Origin: Winogradskyella epiphytica | Lineage (GTDB): Bacteria; Bacteroidota; Bacteroidia; Flavobacteriales; Flavobacteriaceae | Assembly (NCBI RefSeq): GCF_003217215.1 | Contig: NZ_QJTD01000002.1 | Location: 756,654-820,653 of the forward strand | Direction of reading: 5' to 3' | Length of the DNA: 64,000 nt | Part shown: piece after piece, positions 1 through 8,994 of the stretch | How positions within the stretch are numbered: position 1 is the first letter of the stretch | How the letters are laid out: the number at the start of each line of letters is the position of its first letter | Made by a program: the position numbers and the translations under genes | Notes under the pieces: model-generated | Seen by the model: the letters and a program-made list of their open reading frames with translations, nothing else | What the model was told of the DNA's origin: nothing | Databases searched by the model: none

Positions 1-272
1 TTAATTTGAAATGCTTCGATGTACTATTGAACAGCCTTCAGCTAGACTTATCACCGGTACACACTACAACTTTTGAAAAGGAGCCGGTAAATAAAATAGA
101 TTTTAGACATTTAGCGCAACGCAAATTCGAAGCACCTACTCTTCAACCATACACTCAAGTATTTACTGAAAAACATGGCTTTATACCGAATCTTAGTATC
201 TTAGATGTATTATTTAATGAAGGGCCAAATACAGAGTTGTATTTAAAACGACAAGATCTAACTTTAGTTTAA
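1..272 (+). CDS. WbqC-like family protein, C-terminal part (cut by window edge)
   Basis: The reading frame is open to the left edge, so only the last ~90 residues are present. The motifs LAQRKFEAPTLQPYTQVF and HGFIPNLSILDVLFNEGPN match the C-terminal half of the WbqC-like family, which is usually about 200 residues. The family is found in Bacteroidota and in some O-antigen clusters; its exact chemistry is not established. The TTG at position 6 is unlikely to be the true start, because the family has an N-terminal half that would lie outside the window. It ends 13 bases before the next gene on the same strand and may be co-transcribed with it. Confidence 0.75.
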   Translation, partial: NLKCFDVLLNSLQLDLSPVHTTTFEKEPVNKIDFRHLAQRKFEAPTLQPYTQVFTEKHGFIPNLSILDVLFNEGPNTELYLKRQDLTLV

Positions 273-285
273 ATTCAAATTAAAA

Positions 286-594
286 ATGTTACAATCAACT
301 GCTCATTATGGTATACACTTCGGGTTGCCCTTGCTAGTGGCACTAGTGTTTTATAAAAAGTATTGGCTTAAAGCCTATGGCATTATGATACTAGGCATGT
401 TGATTGATTTAGACCACTTAATGGCCAATCCAATTTTCGACCCCAACCGTTGTAGCATTAATTTTCATCCGCTCCACACCTATTATGCTATGGTTATATA
501 TCTGCTGCTGCTAATTCCTAAAAAAACAAGACTCTTAGGCTTAGGTTTAGTCATTCACATTATCGCAGATATGGCAGATTGTGGCTTAATGTAA
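286..594 (+). CDS. DUF6122 family small membrane protein
   Basis: 102 residues with three to four hydrophobic segments and the motif LIDLDHLMANPIFDPNRCS followed by NFHPLHT, which is the signature I associate with DUF6122, a flavobacterial family of unknown function. The conserved Asp/His residues (LDLDH-like, HPLH, and HIIAD near the end) recall metal-dependent membrane hydrolases, but no function can be assigned. It follows the WbqC-like gene by 13 bases. Its stop overlaps tail-to-tail by 9 bases with the convergent phosphatase gene. Confidence 0.75.
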   Translation: MLQSTAHYGIHFGLPLLVALVFYKKYWLKAYGIMILGMLIDLDHLMANPIFDPNRCSINFHPLHTYYAMVIYLLLLIPKKTRLLGLGLVIHIIADMADCGLM

Positions 595-1608
595 TTTTAA
601 AGTGGCTTTTATCGGGTAATGATCTGATAGTTTTTCCTCGTAAAGCTTAAAGCCATTTACGGTAAAATCTTTATCGACTAATATAAAATCGATTCGTAGC
701 GGGAAGAATTTAAAGTCGTAAGTCCTCCCAAAGCCATTCCCGGCTTCCTCAAAGCTATCTTTTAAATCATCTCCTAAAATCATTCTATAAATATAGGAGT
801 AAGCAGTATTATTAAAATCTCCTGTCACTATAGTCTTATAATTGGATTTGGATTTATGTGCTAAAAATAATTCCACTTGATCTTGTTGTGCCCTAAAGGT
901 CGAACGTACTTGTTTAAATAAATGGCCTGAGGTTTCGTCTTTTAACTTTTCTACGTCTGTTTGAATTCCCGACGATTGTAAATGAAAAGAATACACTCTA
1001 ATCGTATCTTTTCCTTTCACAATATCAGCAAATATGGCATTGTTATACGTGTTTGGAAACTCTAATGATCCTGAATTTACAATTGGGAATTTCGAAAAAA
1101 TAGTTTGTCCAGCTTTTATACCTTCGGTATGTCGACCATTAAAATTATAATAACCTTCAAGATCGATAGGATCACCTGTTCTATACTCCTGAAGACTTAA
1201 AATATCGGGTTGTTCGTTTAAAATAAGTTCTATAATATCCTCTTTCACTTCTTTACTAGGCAGCCATTCATATCTATTAAATAACCGTACATTAAATGAC
1301 ATTACAGTGAAATTAGCCTCATCTTCAACAGCTTTTGTTCTTGAAAACTTGTACATGGAGTTGATATAGTTCCAACCTAAAAGCAATACAATTAATGATA
1401 ATAAAAATTGCTTTCGTACTCTTAATAACCAGTAAAGAAAAAACAGCGCATTAAATAAAATCAGAAGCGGAACTCCTAAACTCAACACGGATAAGGAAGC
1501 AAAACTCTTCGGTGGGATATAAGGCAAAATATAAGAAATAAGCAATAGAAAGGCAACCAACGAATTGATAATGAATATAATTTTACTACCGAATCTTAAT
1601 CCTTTCAT
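586..1608 (-). CDS. Membrane-anchored endonuclease/exonuclease/phosphatase (EEP) family protein
   Basis: 340 residues. The first ~83 residues form three hydrophobic segments (about 9-29, 39-62, 68-83). A soluble EEP domain follows: TVMSFNVRLFNRYE near 101, SLQEYR with the metal-binding Glu at 141, TGDFNNTAYS near 264, and SDHYPIKA near the C terminus with the catalytic His. This is the Mg-dependent phosphoesterase fold shared by exonuclease III, DNase I and sphingomyelinases, so the substrate cannot be told from sequence. The membrane anchor suggests a periplasm-facing enzyme. It is probably the last gene of a leftward operon with the rhomboids and mutL. Confidence 0.88.
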   Translation of the reverse strand: MKGLRFGSKIIFIINSLVAFLLLISYILPYIPPKSFASLSVLSLGVPLLILFNALFFLYWLLRVRKQFLLSLIVLLLGWNYINSMYKFSRTKAVEDEANFTVMSFNVRLFNRYEWLPSKEVKEDIIELILNEQPDILSLQEYRTGDPIDLEGYYNFNGRHTEGIKAGQTIFSKFPIVNSGSLEFPNTYNNAIFADIVKGKDTIRVYSFHLQSSGIQTDVEKLKDETSGHLFKQVRSTFRAQQDQVELFLAHKSKSNYKTIVTGDFNNTAYSYIYRMILGDDLKDSFEEAGNGFGRTYDFKFFPLRIDFILVDKDFTVNGFKLYEEKLSDHYPIKATLKLH

Positions 1609-1636
1609 ATATATTACCCCATGAAAAGGGTAGGTT

Positions 1637-2521
1637 TTAGTCCTTACCGACTTTAAATAAAAATTCCTTCTCTTTTGAGGTTAGACTCTCATAGCCACTC
1701 TTGCTTATCTTATCTAAAATAGCATCTATCTTCTTTTGCTTATCTAAGGCTTCAGACCCTGTTTTAGTCTTCGTACTCGTTGTACCTTTAGTTTTGGTTT
1801 TAGTTTTGGTTTTATGAACGGTTTTAAGATGAGACTTAGGCTTAAACCAACTCATAAAACTATCCATCATACGTTCAAATCCAATCCCAATATCATTACC
1901 CTTAAGTAGGTTAGTCGCATAGAAATAACCTAATAAATATCCTCCAAAATGAGCTATATAACCACCTTGATTAAGCCCCATCATCATTCTAAATAAATCT
2001 AGACCTACAATAACCATAGCAATGTGCTTCCATTTCACATTAAACGAACCAAACAGTCTAATTTCACTATTAGGCATATAAGCAGCCACAAAGAGTAACA
2101 TAGCACTTACACCTGCCGATGCACCAATAAGTATTCCTTTTGCTCCTGAAAAGCTTAATGGAAGTAGATTTGCTGCTGCTAAATAAGCTACACCACCACA
2201 GATAATTCCTAAGAAATAAATATTCAAAACCATCTTTGGTCTGAATAAATTCATTGTCATTCGTGATAAATAATACAAGAATAACATATTAAAAGCCAGG
2301 TGAAACAGACCATTATGTAAAAACCCATAAGTAATCAAGGACCAGGGTTGAAACACAAAGTCCATGATATCTGACGGTAGTTCAAAATAACCAAACACAT
2401 TGAATCTCAACAGACTTTTAAATATCAGACCTACAAGAAAAACCACAACGTTAATGGCTATAATTTTACCAAAAACATCGAGATTATTAAACTTGTATTT
2501 TAAATCTTGAATCGTACTCAT
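1637..2521 (-). CDS. Rhomboid family intramembrane serine protease
   Basis: A polytopic membrane protein with the rhomboid hallmarks: HLAFNMLFLYYL in TM2, GASAGVSAML with the nucleophilic Ser in TM4, and AHFGGYLLGY with the catalytic His in TM6. Residues after about 225 form a basic Lys/Thr-rich tail (repeated KTKTK). I chose the ATG at 2521. The longer frame begins with TTG at 2533 and would overlap the preceding rhomboid gene, whereas the ATG sits two bases past its stop. It would cleave membrane proteins in the cytoplasmic membrane; the substrate is unknown. Confidence 0.9.
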   Translation of the reverse strand: MSTIQDLKYKFNNLDVFGKIIAINVVVFLVGLIFKSLLRFNVFGYFELPSDIMDFVFQPWSLITYGFLHNGLFHLAFNMLFLYYLSRMTMNLFRPKMVLNIYFLGIICGGVAYLAAANLLPLSFSGAKGILIGASAGVSAMLLFVAAYMPNSEIRLFGSFNVKWKHIAMVIVGLDLFRMMMGLNQGGYIAHFGGYLLGYFYATNLLKGNDIGIGFERMMDSFMSWFKPKSHLKTVHKTKTKTKTKGTTSTKTKTGSEALDKQKKIDAILDKISKSGYESLTSKEKEFLFKVGKD

Positions 2522-2523
2522 AA

Positions 2524-3276
2524 TTAATTCCAACGGTATTTATCTCTTTCATTCTTTTTCCAGAAATACATCAAAAGAAACCCTGTTAAAGCACCACCAA
2601 CGTGTGCCATATAAGCGGTATTACTCGGACTAAAAAATGAATTACCAGATATAGCCGAAAACAAATCTAAGGCAATAATACCTGGTATAAAATATTTCGC
2701 CTTTATAGGTATTGGCAAGAATATCATCATCAATTTAGCATTAGGAAATAACATGCCATAGGCTACTAAAACACCCATTATAGCACCAGAGGCACCAACC
2801 ATCATACTATTAAACGCGCCAACAAAACTTTTCCAATCATCACCTAGAAGTGGCACCCATCCAGTATTGTATTTGCCTTCGCTAAGTATACTTACTATCT
2901 CTTCTTGGGCAAATCCATTCTCAATTAATGTCGTTAAGCCTGTATTAAATTGAAAATATAAAAAAGCAACCTGAATTATGGCGGCTCCAAAACCTGAAAG
3001 CAAATAGAATACAACAAATTTCTTCCATCCAAACACCAGTTCTACGGCAGTTCCAAACATCCATAATGCAAACATATTAAATGCAATATGCATAAAGTTT
3101 CCATGCATAAACATATGAGTTAACACTTGCCATGGCTGAAAATTTGGATTCTGAGGAAAGTATAAGGCAAACCATTGGTAAAATGCCTCACCTTGTCCAA
3201 TGATCAGAGTTCCGATGAACATAATGACGTTTAATATCAATAAATGTTTTACAGCATCAGTTATTCCTTGTCTCAT
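2524..3276 (-). CDS. Rhomboid family intramembrane serine protease
   Basis: 250 residues, six predicted membrane segments. The catalytic dyad is visible in GASGAIMGVLVAYG (Ser) and AHVGGALTGF (His); HIAFNMFALWMFG provides the TM2 His/Asn. Compared with its downstream neighbour it has a shorter C-terminal tail and a longer loop (about 115-145) between early TMs. Two adjacent rhomboids directly after mutL look like an old tandem duplication, since the two share the domain core but little else. It starts 3 bases after the mutL stop, so translational coupling is likely. Confidence 0.9.
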   Translation of the reverse strand: MRQGITDAVKHLLILNVIMFIGTLIIGQGEAFYQWFALYFPQNPNFQPWQVLTHMFMHGNFMHIAFNMFALWMFGTAVELVFGWKKFVVFYLLSGFGAAIIQVAFLYFQFNTGLTTLIENGFAQEEIVSILSEGKYNTGWVPLLGDDWKSFVGAFNSMMVGASGAIMGVLVAYGMLFPNAKLMMIFLPIPIKAKYFIPGIIALDLFSAISGNSFFSPSNTAYMAHVGGALTGFLLMYFWKKNERDKYRWN

Positions 3277-3279
3277 ACT

Positions 3280-5139
3280 TTACATGAATTTTTTTTCAAT
3301 ATCATCAACACCCATAGTTACAAACGTAGGTCTATTAGTTGGGGATACATTGGGTTCCTTACAGGCAAACAAACTGTTTACCATATGTTCTTGCTCGGTA
3401 CTATTTAATGATTGCCCAGTTTTAATCGCTAAACTCTTCGCCATCGATTTTGCTAATAAATCGGCCGCACTAAAGTTAGCATCTGGAACATCATTTTCTA
3501 CATCGCTAATTAATTGTTCTAAAATAATAGAGACTTCACTTTCTGGAACGCCAACAGGCACTCCTGTGATAACCACCTCCTTCGCATTCATTTCTGAAAA
3601 CACAAAACCTGTATGTCCTAAATCGGTTTTAAGGTCTTCAATGATTTTCAACTCATTAGGCGTAAAATGTAGATGCAAAGGAAACAATAATTGCTGACTC
3701 GTGGCTTCCTTTATGGTGATATGTTTTAAAAAGTTTTCATACAAGATTCGTTGATGTGCTCTATTCTGATCAATAATCAACATTCCTGATTTCAAGGTGC
3801 TAACAATATACTTCTGTTGTAATTGAAAAGTCGTTTTCCGTGTTTCTATGGAAGAATCTGTAAAAATAGATTCATCCTTAGTTTCACTTTCAAAAGTTAC
3901 TTGACTAAAGTCAGATGAAGATTCATTGCCCTTAGATTCTAAACCAACATACATACTTTCCCATGAGGCTGTCGGTGCTGACTTAAATCCTGTATTTCGA
4001 CTCGAACTTTGTCTTCCTCCTCCAAAATCATTGGCAAATGGATTAAAATCACGGTCCACTTCAATAGCCGGAGTAGCAGCCACCTTGTTTTTATAACTAT
4101 AAGGCGTATCAAAATTACCTTGCTGATCGAAATCTAAAACAGGTGCAATATTAAATTGACCCAAACTGTGCTTTACGGCTGAACGCAAAATAGCGTATAA
4201 AGTATGCTCGTCGTCAAACTTAATTTCAGTTTTAGTCGGATGAATATTGATATCTATAGTTTTCGGGTCTACAGTAAGATTTAAAAAATAACTCGGATGG
4301 TAACTATCTTTCAATAAGCCTTCAAACGCTGCATTTATGGCGTGATTTAAATACGGACTTTTTATAAATCGATTATTGACAAAGAAAAACTGTTCCGACT
4401 TCGTTTTTTTAGAAAATTCTGGCTTTCCAACGAATCCTGAAATTTTCAATACTTCCGTTTCCTCTTCTACAGGAACTAATTTTTCATTCGTTTTGGTACC
4501 AAAAATATGAACAACACGTTGTCTGTAATTTTCTTGTGGCACATTGAATAAATCACTTCCATTATGGTAAAATGCGAAGGCGATATTAGGATGTGCCAAT
4601 GCTACACGATGAAATTCATCGGTGATATGACGAAGCTCGACGGTATCGGACTTTAAAAAATTCCGTCTTGCAGGAATATTAAAAAATAAGTGCTTTACTG
4701 AAACTGAGGTTCCTGTTGGCGTAACCGCAACTTCTTGAGATTTCACAACACTGCCTTCTATTTCTATCGAAGTTCCTAAATCATCTTCTGCCTGTTTTGT
4801 TTTTAGCTCTACATGCGCAATAGCCGCAATACTAGCTAAAGCCTCACCTCTAAACCCTTTCGTATTTAAGCGAAATAAATCTTCGGCAGCCTTAATTTTT
4901 GAGGTGGCATGACGTTCAAAACTCAAACGTGCATCTGTCACACTCATGCCCTTTCCGTTATCTATAACTTGAACTAAAGTTTTTCCAGCATCTTTAACAA
5001 TGAGCTTAATTTCCGTAGCATCTGCATCAATGGCATTCTCTAATAGCTCTTTAACTACCGACGCAGGACGTTGCACCACTTCACCTGCTGCGATTTGATT
5101 AGCAACATGGTCTGGTAAAAGTTGAATAATATCTGACAT
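3280..5139 (-). CDS. mutL: DNA mismatch repair protein MutL
   Basis: 619 residues. The N-terminal GHKL ATPase is intact: VVKELLENAIDADAT, DNGKGM, TKGFRGEALASI. A transducer domain follows (IHPTKTEIKFDD near 305). A low-complexity linker (about 350-425) leads to the C-terminal dimerisation domain. Family members with nicking activity carry DQHA(x)2E(x)4E there. The matching stretch here (about 455-467) reads DQNRAHQRILYE, with His to Asn and the first Glu to Gln. The C-terminal motif near ACKEPNVSPTNRP is also not the classical CPHGRP form. MutL couples MutS mismatch recognition to strand excision. Its start overlaps the preceding stop (TAATG). Confidence 0.96.
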   Translation of the reverse strand: MSDIIQLLPDHVANQIAAGEVVQRPASVVKELLENAIDADATEIKLIVKDAGKTLVQVIDNGKGMSVTDARLSFERHATSKIKAAEDLFRLNTKGFRGEALASIAAIAHVELKTKQAEDDLGTSIEIEGSVVKSQEVAVTPTGTSVSVKHLFFNIPARRNFLKSDTVELRHITDEFHRVALAHPNIAFAFYHNGSDLFNVPQENYRQRVVHIFGTKTNEKLVPVEEETEVLKISGFVGKPEFSKKTKSEQFFFVNNRFIKSPYLNHAINAAFEGLLKDSYHPSYFLNLTVDPKTIDINIHPTKTEIKFDDEHTLYAILRSAVKHSLGQFNIAPVLDFDQQGNFDTPYSYKNKVAATPAIEVDRDFNPFANDFGGGRQSSSRNTGFKSAPTASWESMYVGLESKGNESSSDFSQVTFESETKDESIFTDSSIETRKTTFQLQQKYIVSTLKSGMLIIDQNRAHQRILYENFLKHITIKEATSQQLLFPLHLHFTPNELKIIEDLKTDLGHTGFVFSEMNAKEVVITGVPVGVPESEVSIILEQLISDVENDVPDANFSAADLLAKSMAKSLAIKTGQSLNSTEQEHMVNSLFACKEPNVSPTNRPTFVTMGVDDIEKKFM

Positions 5140-5441
5140 TAATTAGTGTAGAAAATAGTGAGGTCGAAATCTATTATATAAAGAAAAATTAAAACGAAAA
5201 TGGCAATTAAAACTAATATCGTTCGGTTAAAACCGCTATTAGCTCTATTCCTATTACCTACTCTGCTATCGTGCCATTGACCCGAAAAATCATTTTTATT
5301 ATAGGTGTCAGCATAAGCGTCAAACTTCGAAGAATATTGAGAGGTATCGGTACCTTCTTTACCCTTATAATAACGCGGTGTATAATTAAACCTTTTGTTT
5401 TTAGGTAACTTTTTAATTAAGGTAAATTTTATTGGTCCCAT
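5139..5441 (-). CDS. Small membrane protein with NKRFNYTPRYYKG motif
   Basis: About 100 residues: a basic N-terminal segment KKLPKNKRFNYTPRYYKG, a polar middle, and one C-terminal hydrophobic segment (TILVLIAIFVLIFLYIIDF) with almost nothing after it, so a tail-anchored topology is likely. Flavobacterial homologues upstream of mutL are often labelled 'riboflavin synthase subunit beta', apparently because ribH is nearby; no lumazine-synthase domain is present here. I prefer the ATG at 5441, because the upstream alternative at 5468 is a TTG inside the preceding gene. Function unknown. It shares the NKRF-x-Y motif with its upstream neighbour. Confidence 0.72.
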   Translation of the reverse strand: MGPIKFTLIKKLPKNKRFNYTPRYYKGKEGTDTSQYSSKFDAYADTYNKNDFSGQWHDSRVGNRNRANSGFNRTILVLIAIFVLIFLYIIDFDLTIFYTN

Positions 5442-5451
5442 AATATCTATA

Positions 5452-5664
5452 TTAAATATATCCTTCAAGGATATAAATTAAAACAAAAATAAAAACTAAC
5501 AAGACAATTAAAGCAGGTAAAGTAGTAAACACACTTCCACGGCGTTTGCCACTAGCTCTTAATTCATTCCATTTAGTTTCTAAGTCGTCCTTCGACTTTC
5601 TTGCATCGGAATCCTGCAGTCGAGATTTATATGAAAATCGTTTATTTTTTCTTTGCTGAAACAA
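5452..5664 (-). CDS. Small tail-anchored-like membrane protein, NKRF motif
   Basis: 70 residues: basic N terminus QQRKNKRFSYKSRLQ, a charged stretch containing DLETKWNELRASGKRRG, then a single hydrophobic helix (PALIVLLVFIFVLIYILEG) at the C terminus. The layout and the NKRFxYxxR motif match the next gene downstream, suggesting a short paralogous pair. The best start is TTG at 5664, preceded by AAGGGT at a plausible distance; no ATG fits. Function unknown. The position between ribH and mutL appears to be conserved in flavobacteria, which argues that it is real. Confidence 0.65.
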   Translation of the reverse strand: MFQQRKNKRFSYKSRLQDSDARKSKDDLETKWNELRASGKRRGSVFTTLPALIVLLVFIFVLIYILEGYI

Positions 5665-5931
5665 GTGACCCTTGAATTAATCAATATTAATCTCAAAAGT
5701 ACTGAAAATACAAGGAAATATAGCTTAAGGATTCCTTAAAATTATAAACAATAAGGATGCCAATCTAAAGGTTGGAAAGTGAAATCGAATATGATATTGA
5801 AGATTTCCGCCTTCAAATCAAACCACATCAAAACTTCTGATCTGGATTTAACGATAGATATGAGAAGATCGGATTAGCCTAAAAAGCTAAACGAATACGA
5901 ATTAATACAGACTGAATACTTAGTATGACAA

Positions 5932-6441
5932 CTAAAGTTTACTATTCTTCCTGAGTTCCGCCATCTTAATAGCAGCAATAGCAGCTTCTGTACCTTTATT
6001 CCCATGAATGCCACCTGAGCGATCAATAGATTGCTGCATCGTATTATCGGTAAGTACACAGAAAATTACAGGAATATCGCCTTTAAGATTTAGATCTTTT
6101 ATCCCTTGAGTAACGCCCTCGCAGACAAAGTCGAAATGCTTCGTTTCTCCTTGAATCACGCAACCAATAACAATAATAGCATCCAACATTCCTGATTCCG
6201 CATAGAAACTTTTGCTCATTCTTGCAGCACCATAGGTAAGCTCAAAAGCTCCTGGCACATTCCAACGAACAATATTTTCTTTAATTGCGCCGCAGTCTAT
6301 TAAGGCATCAAAAGCACCTTGCCATAGACCTTCGGTAATAGTTTCATTCCATTCTGAAACAACAATCCCAAACCGAAAATCTTTCGCATTTGGGATTGTA
6401 GCTTTATCGTATGCCGATAAATTATGATTTGCAGTTGCCAT
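5932..6441 (-). CDS. ribH: 6,7-dimethyl-8-ribityllumazine synthase
   Basis: 169 residues, full length for the family. Motifs: RFGIVVSEWNETIT at the N terminus, VPGAFELTYGA, IVIGCVIQGETKHFDFVCE (substrate-binding loop with the catalytic His), and PVIFCVLTDNTMQQSIDR. It condenses 5-amino-6-ribitylamino-uracil with 3,4-dihydroxy-2-butanone-4-phosphate in riboflavin synthesis, usually as a 60-mer capsid in the cytosol. It starts 3 bases after the TPR gene stop, so the two are probably one transcript. Confidence 0.96.
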   Translation of the reverse strand: MATANHNLSAYDKATIPNAKDFRFGIVVSEWNETITEGLWQGAFDALIDCGAIKENIVRWNVPGAFELTYGAARMSKSFYAESGMLDAIIVIGCVIQGETKHFDFVCEGVTQGIKDLNLKGDIPVIFCVLTDNTMQQSIDRSGGIHGNKGTEAAIAAIKMAELRKNSKL

Positions 6442-6444
6442 ACT

Positions 6445-7209
6445 CTATAAGCTTGCTTCTACTTTTCCTATTAATACATCTGCTTTAGACGCTTCTGTTG
6501 AAGCTGAAAATTCAGACTTTATTCGCTTTAAATATCCTAAAGCTTTATCGTTCTTACCTAAATCAATAGCCACGCGAGCCGCTTTCATTAAGTATAATGG
6601 CGTAGTAAAGTCATTAACGTTAGCTTTGAATGCTTTCTCGTAATACTCTAAAGCCTCTTCTTTTTGGTTTAATTGCACAAACGCATCACCAATACCACCT
6701 TTAGCAATTGGATTTAACATTTTGTCATCACTAGAAAACTTTCCTAAATACGTTACCGCATTTTGGTAATCCTTAAGATTTAAATAAGCCATACCAGCAT
6801 AATAGTTAGCTAAATTAGCTGCAGGTGTACCGCTGTATTCACTAACGATATCTAACATACCAAACTTACCTTCACCACCTTCTAAAGACATTCTGAATAA
6901 TGAATCTGAAGACATCCCATTAACCGCATCATCAAAATACGATTTAGCCATGTACATTTCGTTCATTGCTTCTTTTTGTTTTGGTTCTGCTACTATCTTA
7001 TTGTAGCCTAAGTAACCTAAAACTATTAAAGCTATAGCACCAACAGCACCTAAAATGTACTTTTGGTTCCTTACAACCCATTCCTCAGTTCTTGAAGCTC
7101 CTTCATCTAAGGAATTAAACACCTCAGCAGTCGTTGAGTTTTCTTCAACAACTTCTTCCTTTTCTTTTTTCGTTTTTGGTTTGTAGCCTCTTTTCTTATA
7201 CGTTGCCAT
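6445..7209 (-). CDS. Membrane-anchored tetratricopeptide repeat protein
   Basis: 254 residues. A basic, Lys-rich N terminus (KKRGYKPKTKKEKEE) is followed by one transmembrane helix at about 51-67 (ILGAVGAIALIVLGYLGY) and a periplasmic region with TPR-like helical pairs (AANLANYYAGMAYLNLKDYQ, KEEALEYYEKAF, NDKALGYLKRI). The architecture resembles YfgM/BamD-type scaffold proteins, suggesting a role at the membrane with partner proteins, but the partner is not identifiable. It is the first gene of the leftward ribH-mutL run and has a TAnnTTTG -7 box upstream. Confidence 0.8.
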   Translation of the reverse strand: MATYKKRGYKPKTKKEKEEVVEENSTTAEVFNSLDEGASRTEEWVVRNQKYILGAVGAIALIVLGYLGYNKIVAEPKQKEAMNEMYMAKSYFDDAVNGMSSDSLFRMSLEGGEGKFGMLDIVSEYSGTPAANLANYYAGMAYLNLKDYQNAVTYLGKFSSDDKMLNPIAKGGIGDAFVQLNQKEEALEYYEKAFKANVNDFTTPLYLMKAARVAIDLGKNDKALGYLKRIKSEFSASTEASKADVLIGKVEASL

Positions 7210-7231
7210 AACTTGTCATTTTGTGCGTCTG

Positions 7232-7239
7232 CAAAAATA
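7232..7239 (-). promoter_or_regulatory. Putative Bacteroidota -7 box for the TPR-ribH-mutL run
   Basis: The complement reads TATTTTTG, a match to the TAnnTTTG -7 consensus of Bacteroidota primary sigma. A TTTAG that could act as the -33 element lies 17 bases upstream. The box ends about 23 bases before the ATG at 7209. Inferred from the motif only. Confidence 0.4.
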
Positions 7240-7275
7240 AAATTTTTATTGAGATTCTAAAGCCTATTTATTTGT

Positions 7276-7283
7276 TATTTTTG
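7276..7283 (+). promoter_or_regulatory. Putative Bacteroidota -7 box for recF
   Basis: TATTTTTG matches TAnnTTTG, with a TTG at 7249-7251 about 24 bases upstream as a weak -33 candidate. It lies 65 bases before the recF ATG, in the only divergent gap of this neighbourhood. AT-richness makes chance matches possible. Confidence 0.35.
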
Positions 7284-7348
7284 AATATTTAAAATCAAGC
7301 TCAAAAGCCCTGCAATAGCACTAAAATCAAGCAAATCTTACGCTTTTC

Positions 7349-8428
7349 ATGAATCTAAACACGCTATCTTTAGTTAATTACAAAAATTTTGAAAGTCAGG
7401 TTTTCGATTTCGACGCCAAAATCAACTGTTTTGTTGGCGCCAATGGGATCGGAAAAACCAATGCTTTAGATGCAATTTACCACCTCGCTTTCGGAAAAAG
7501 TTATTTTAACCCCATCGCGGTTCAAAATATAAATCACGATGCAGAGTTTTTTGTGGTCGATGGGAGTTTTACTAAAAACGATAAAACCGAAAAAATCATC
7601 GTTTCCTTAAAACGAGGACAAAAAAAAGTAATTAAACGAAATAGTAAGGCCTATGAAAAATTTAGTGAGCATATAGGATTTATTCCTCTGGTTATTATTT
7701 CTCCAGCCGATCGCGATTTGATTATAGAAGGTAGTGATACGCGACGCAAATTCATTGACAGTGTTATCTCACAAAGTGACAAAATGTATCTTACAGAATT
7801 AATTAGTTATAATAAGGTATTAGCACAACGCAATGCATTACTAAAATACTTCGCCCTGAATAATACGTTTAATGCCGATACACTCTCTATATATAATGAA
7901 CAGTTACATGATTATGGTTCTAAAATATTTAAAAAACGAGATGCTTTTTTAAAGACCTTCATTCCAATTTTCAAATCGCGTTACGAAGCCATTAGTCAAA
8001 GTAAAGAGCTAATTGACTTACAATATAAGAGTGATTTGTTTGAAAATGAATTGATCAATTTATTGAAGAACAATATCAATAAAGACAAAGCCCTGCAATA
8101 CACAAGTGTTGGCACACATAAGGACGACTTGATATTCCTGATTGATGATTTCCCAATTAAGAAATTTGGAAGCCAAGGTCAACAGAAATCATTCTTAATT
8201 GCTTTAAAGTTGGCGCAATTCGATTTTATAAAACAACAAAGTGGAGTCTCGCCTATCCTACTATTAGATGATATTTTTGACAAATTAGACGAAAACAGAG
8301 TCGCACAGATTATTAATTTGGTCGATGATGATCATTTCGGACAAATTTTCATTAGCGATACCCATGCCGAACGTACTGAAGACGTGATTAAACAAACCCA
8401 TCAATCCTATAAAATTTTCAAATTATGA
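7349..8428 (+). CDS. recF: DNA replication and repair protein RecF
   Basis: 359 residues, normal length. Walker A GANGIGKT at 30-37, ABC/SMC-type signature [18 protein letters not shown] near 270-290, and Walker [16 protein letters not shown] near 310. RecF is an SMC-like ATPase that loads RecA at single-strand gaps with RecO and RecR. It is followed by a lipoprotein gene and a DUF721 gene. In several bacterial groups recF neighbours DUF721/dciA, so this order has precedent. Confidence 0.96.
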   Translation: MNLNTLSLVNYKNFESQVFDFDAKINCFVGANGIGKTNALDAIYHLAFGKSYFNPIAVQNINHDAEFFVVDGSFTKNDKTEKIIVSLKRGQKKVIKRNSKAYEKFSEHIGFIPLVIISPADRDLIIEGSDTRRKFIDSVISQSDKMYLTELISYNKVLAQRNALLKYFALNNTFNADTLSIYNEQLHDYGSKIFKKRDAFLKTFIPIFKSRYEAISQSKELIDLQYKSDLFENELINLLKNNINKDKALQYTSVGTHKDDLIFLIDDFPIKKFGSQGQQKSFLIALKLAQFDFIKQQSGVSPILLLDDIFDKLDENRVAQIINLVDDDHFGQIFISDTHAERTEDVIKQTHQSYKIFKL

Positions 8429-8475
8429 GTTTTAATAACTTTCCCTTCCTATTAGATTATAGAAACCACCTCAAT

Positions 8476-8901
8476 ATGAAAACAACACTACTTATAATTT
8501 TCGGCCTCCTTATCGTAAGTTGTTCTAAAAATCCAGAATCGTATATTGAACACGTTCAAGGCTATTGGGAAATTGAAGAAGTTACTATGGCCGATGGCAG
8601 TAAAAAACAATACACGTTTAATGAAGTGATCGATTATATTAGTGTGAATGATAGTTTAAAAGGCTTCAGAAAAAAATTAAAACCAGGAATAAATGATACT
8701 TACTACACTTCGGGTGATGCCGAATCCATAGAGTTGAAAGTTGAAGACAATAAATTAAACATTTATTATACGACTCCTTATGCAAATTGGAAAGAGACGG
8801 TTCTTGAAGCCACTCCAGACCAACTTCGCGTTATAAACGAATACGATAAGATATACCTGTACAAGCGTTACGAATCCATTAAACTTGACTTAGGAGAATA
8901 A
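8476..8901 (+). CDS. Predicted lipoprotein, unknown function
   Basis: The start at 8476 gives a textbook lipoprotein signal, MKTTLLIIFGLLIVSCSK, with Cys as the acylation site. Starting at 8425 would put 17 unrelated residues in front and overlap recF. The mature ~120 residues contain QGYWEIEEVTMADGSKKQY, a lipocalin-like opening seen in many Bacteroidota lipoproteins that measure or bind small hydrophobic ligands. No known family can be named with confidence. Outer-membrane or inner-leaflet location is inferred only from the signal. Confidence 0.7.
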   Translation: MKTTLLIIFGLLIVSCSKNPESYIEHVQGYWEIEEVTMADGSKKQYTFNEVIDYISVNDSLKGFRKKLKPGINDTYYTSGDAESIELKVEDNKLNIYYTTPYANWKETVLEATPDQLRVINEYDKIYLYKRYESIKLDLGE

Positions 8902-8994
8902 GACGTTTAGATTTAAAATTCGTAAATTTATTTTAATGTTACTCCGGCATTAAATTGAAGTAATTACACACCTATTGGAAACAGACGAGAAACC

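Noticed and set aside
1637-2533. Longer start of the second rhomboid at 2533
   Set aside because: The codon there is TTG within the neighbouring gene; the ATG at 2521 fits the family and avoids overlap.
3200-3697. 165-residue frame opposite mutL and a rhomboid
   Set aside because: It is a shadow of two well-supported genes on the other strand.
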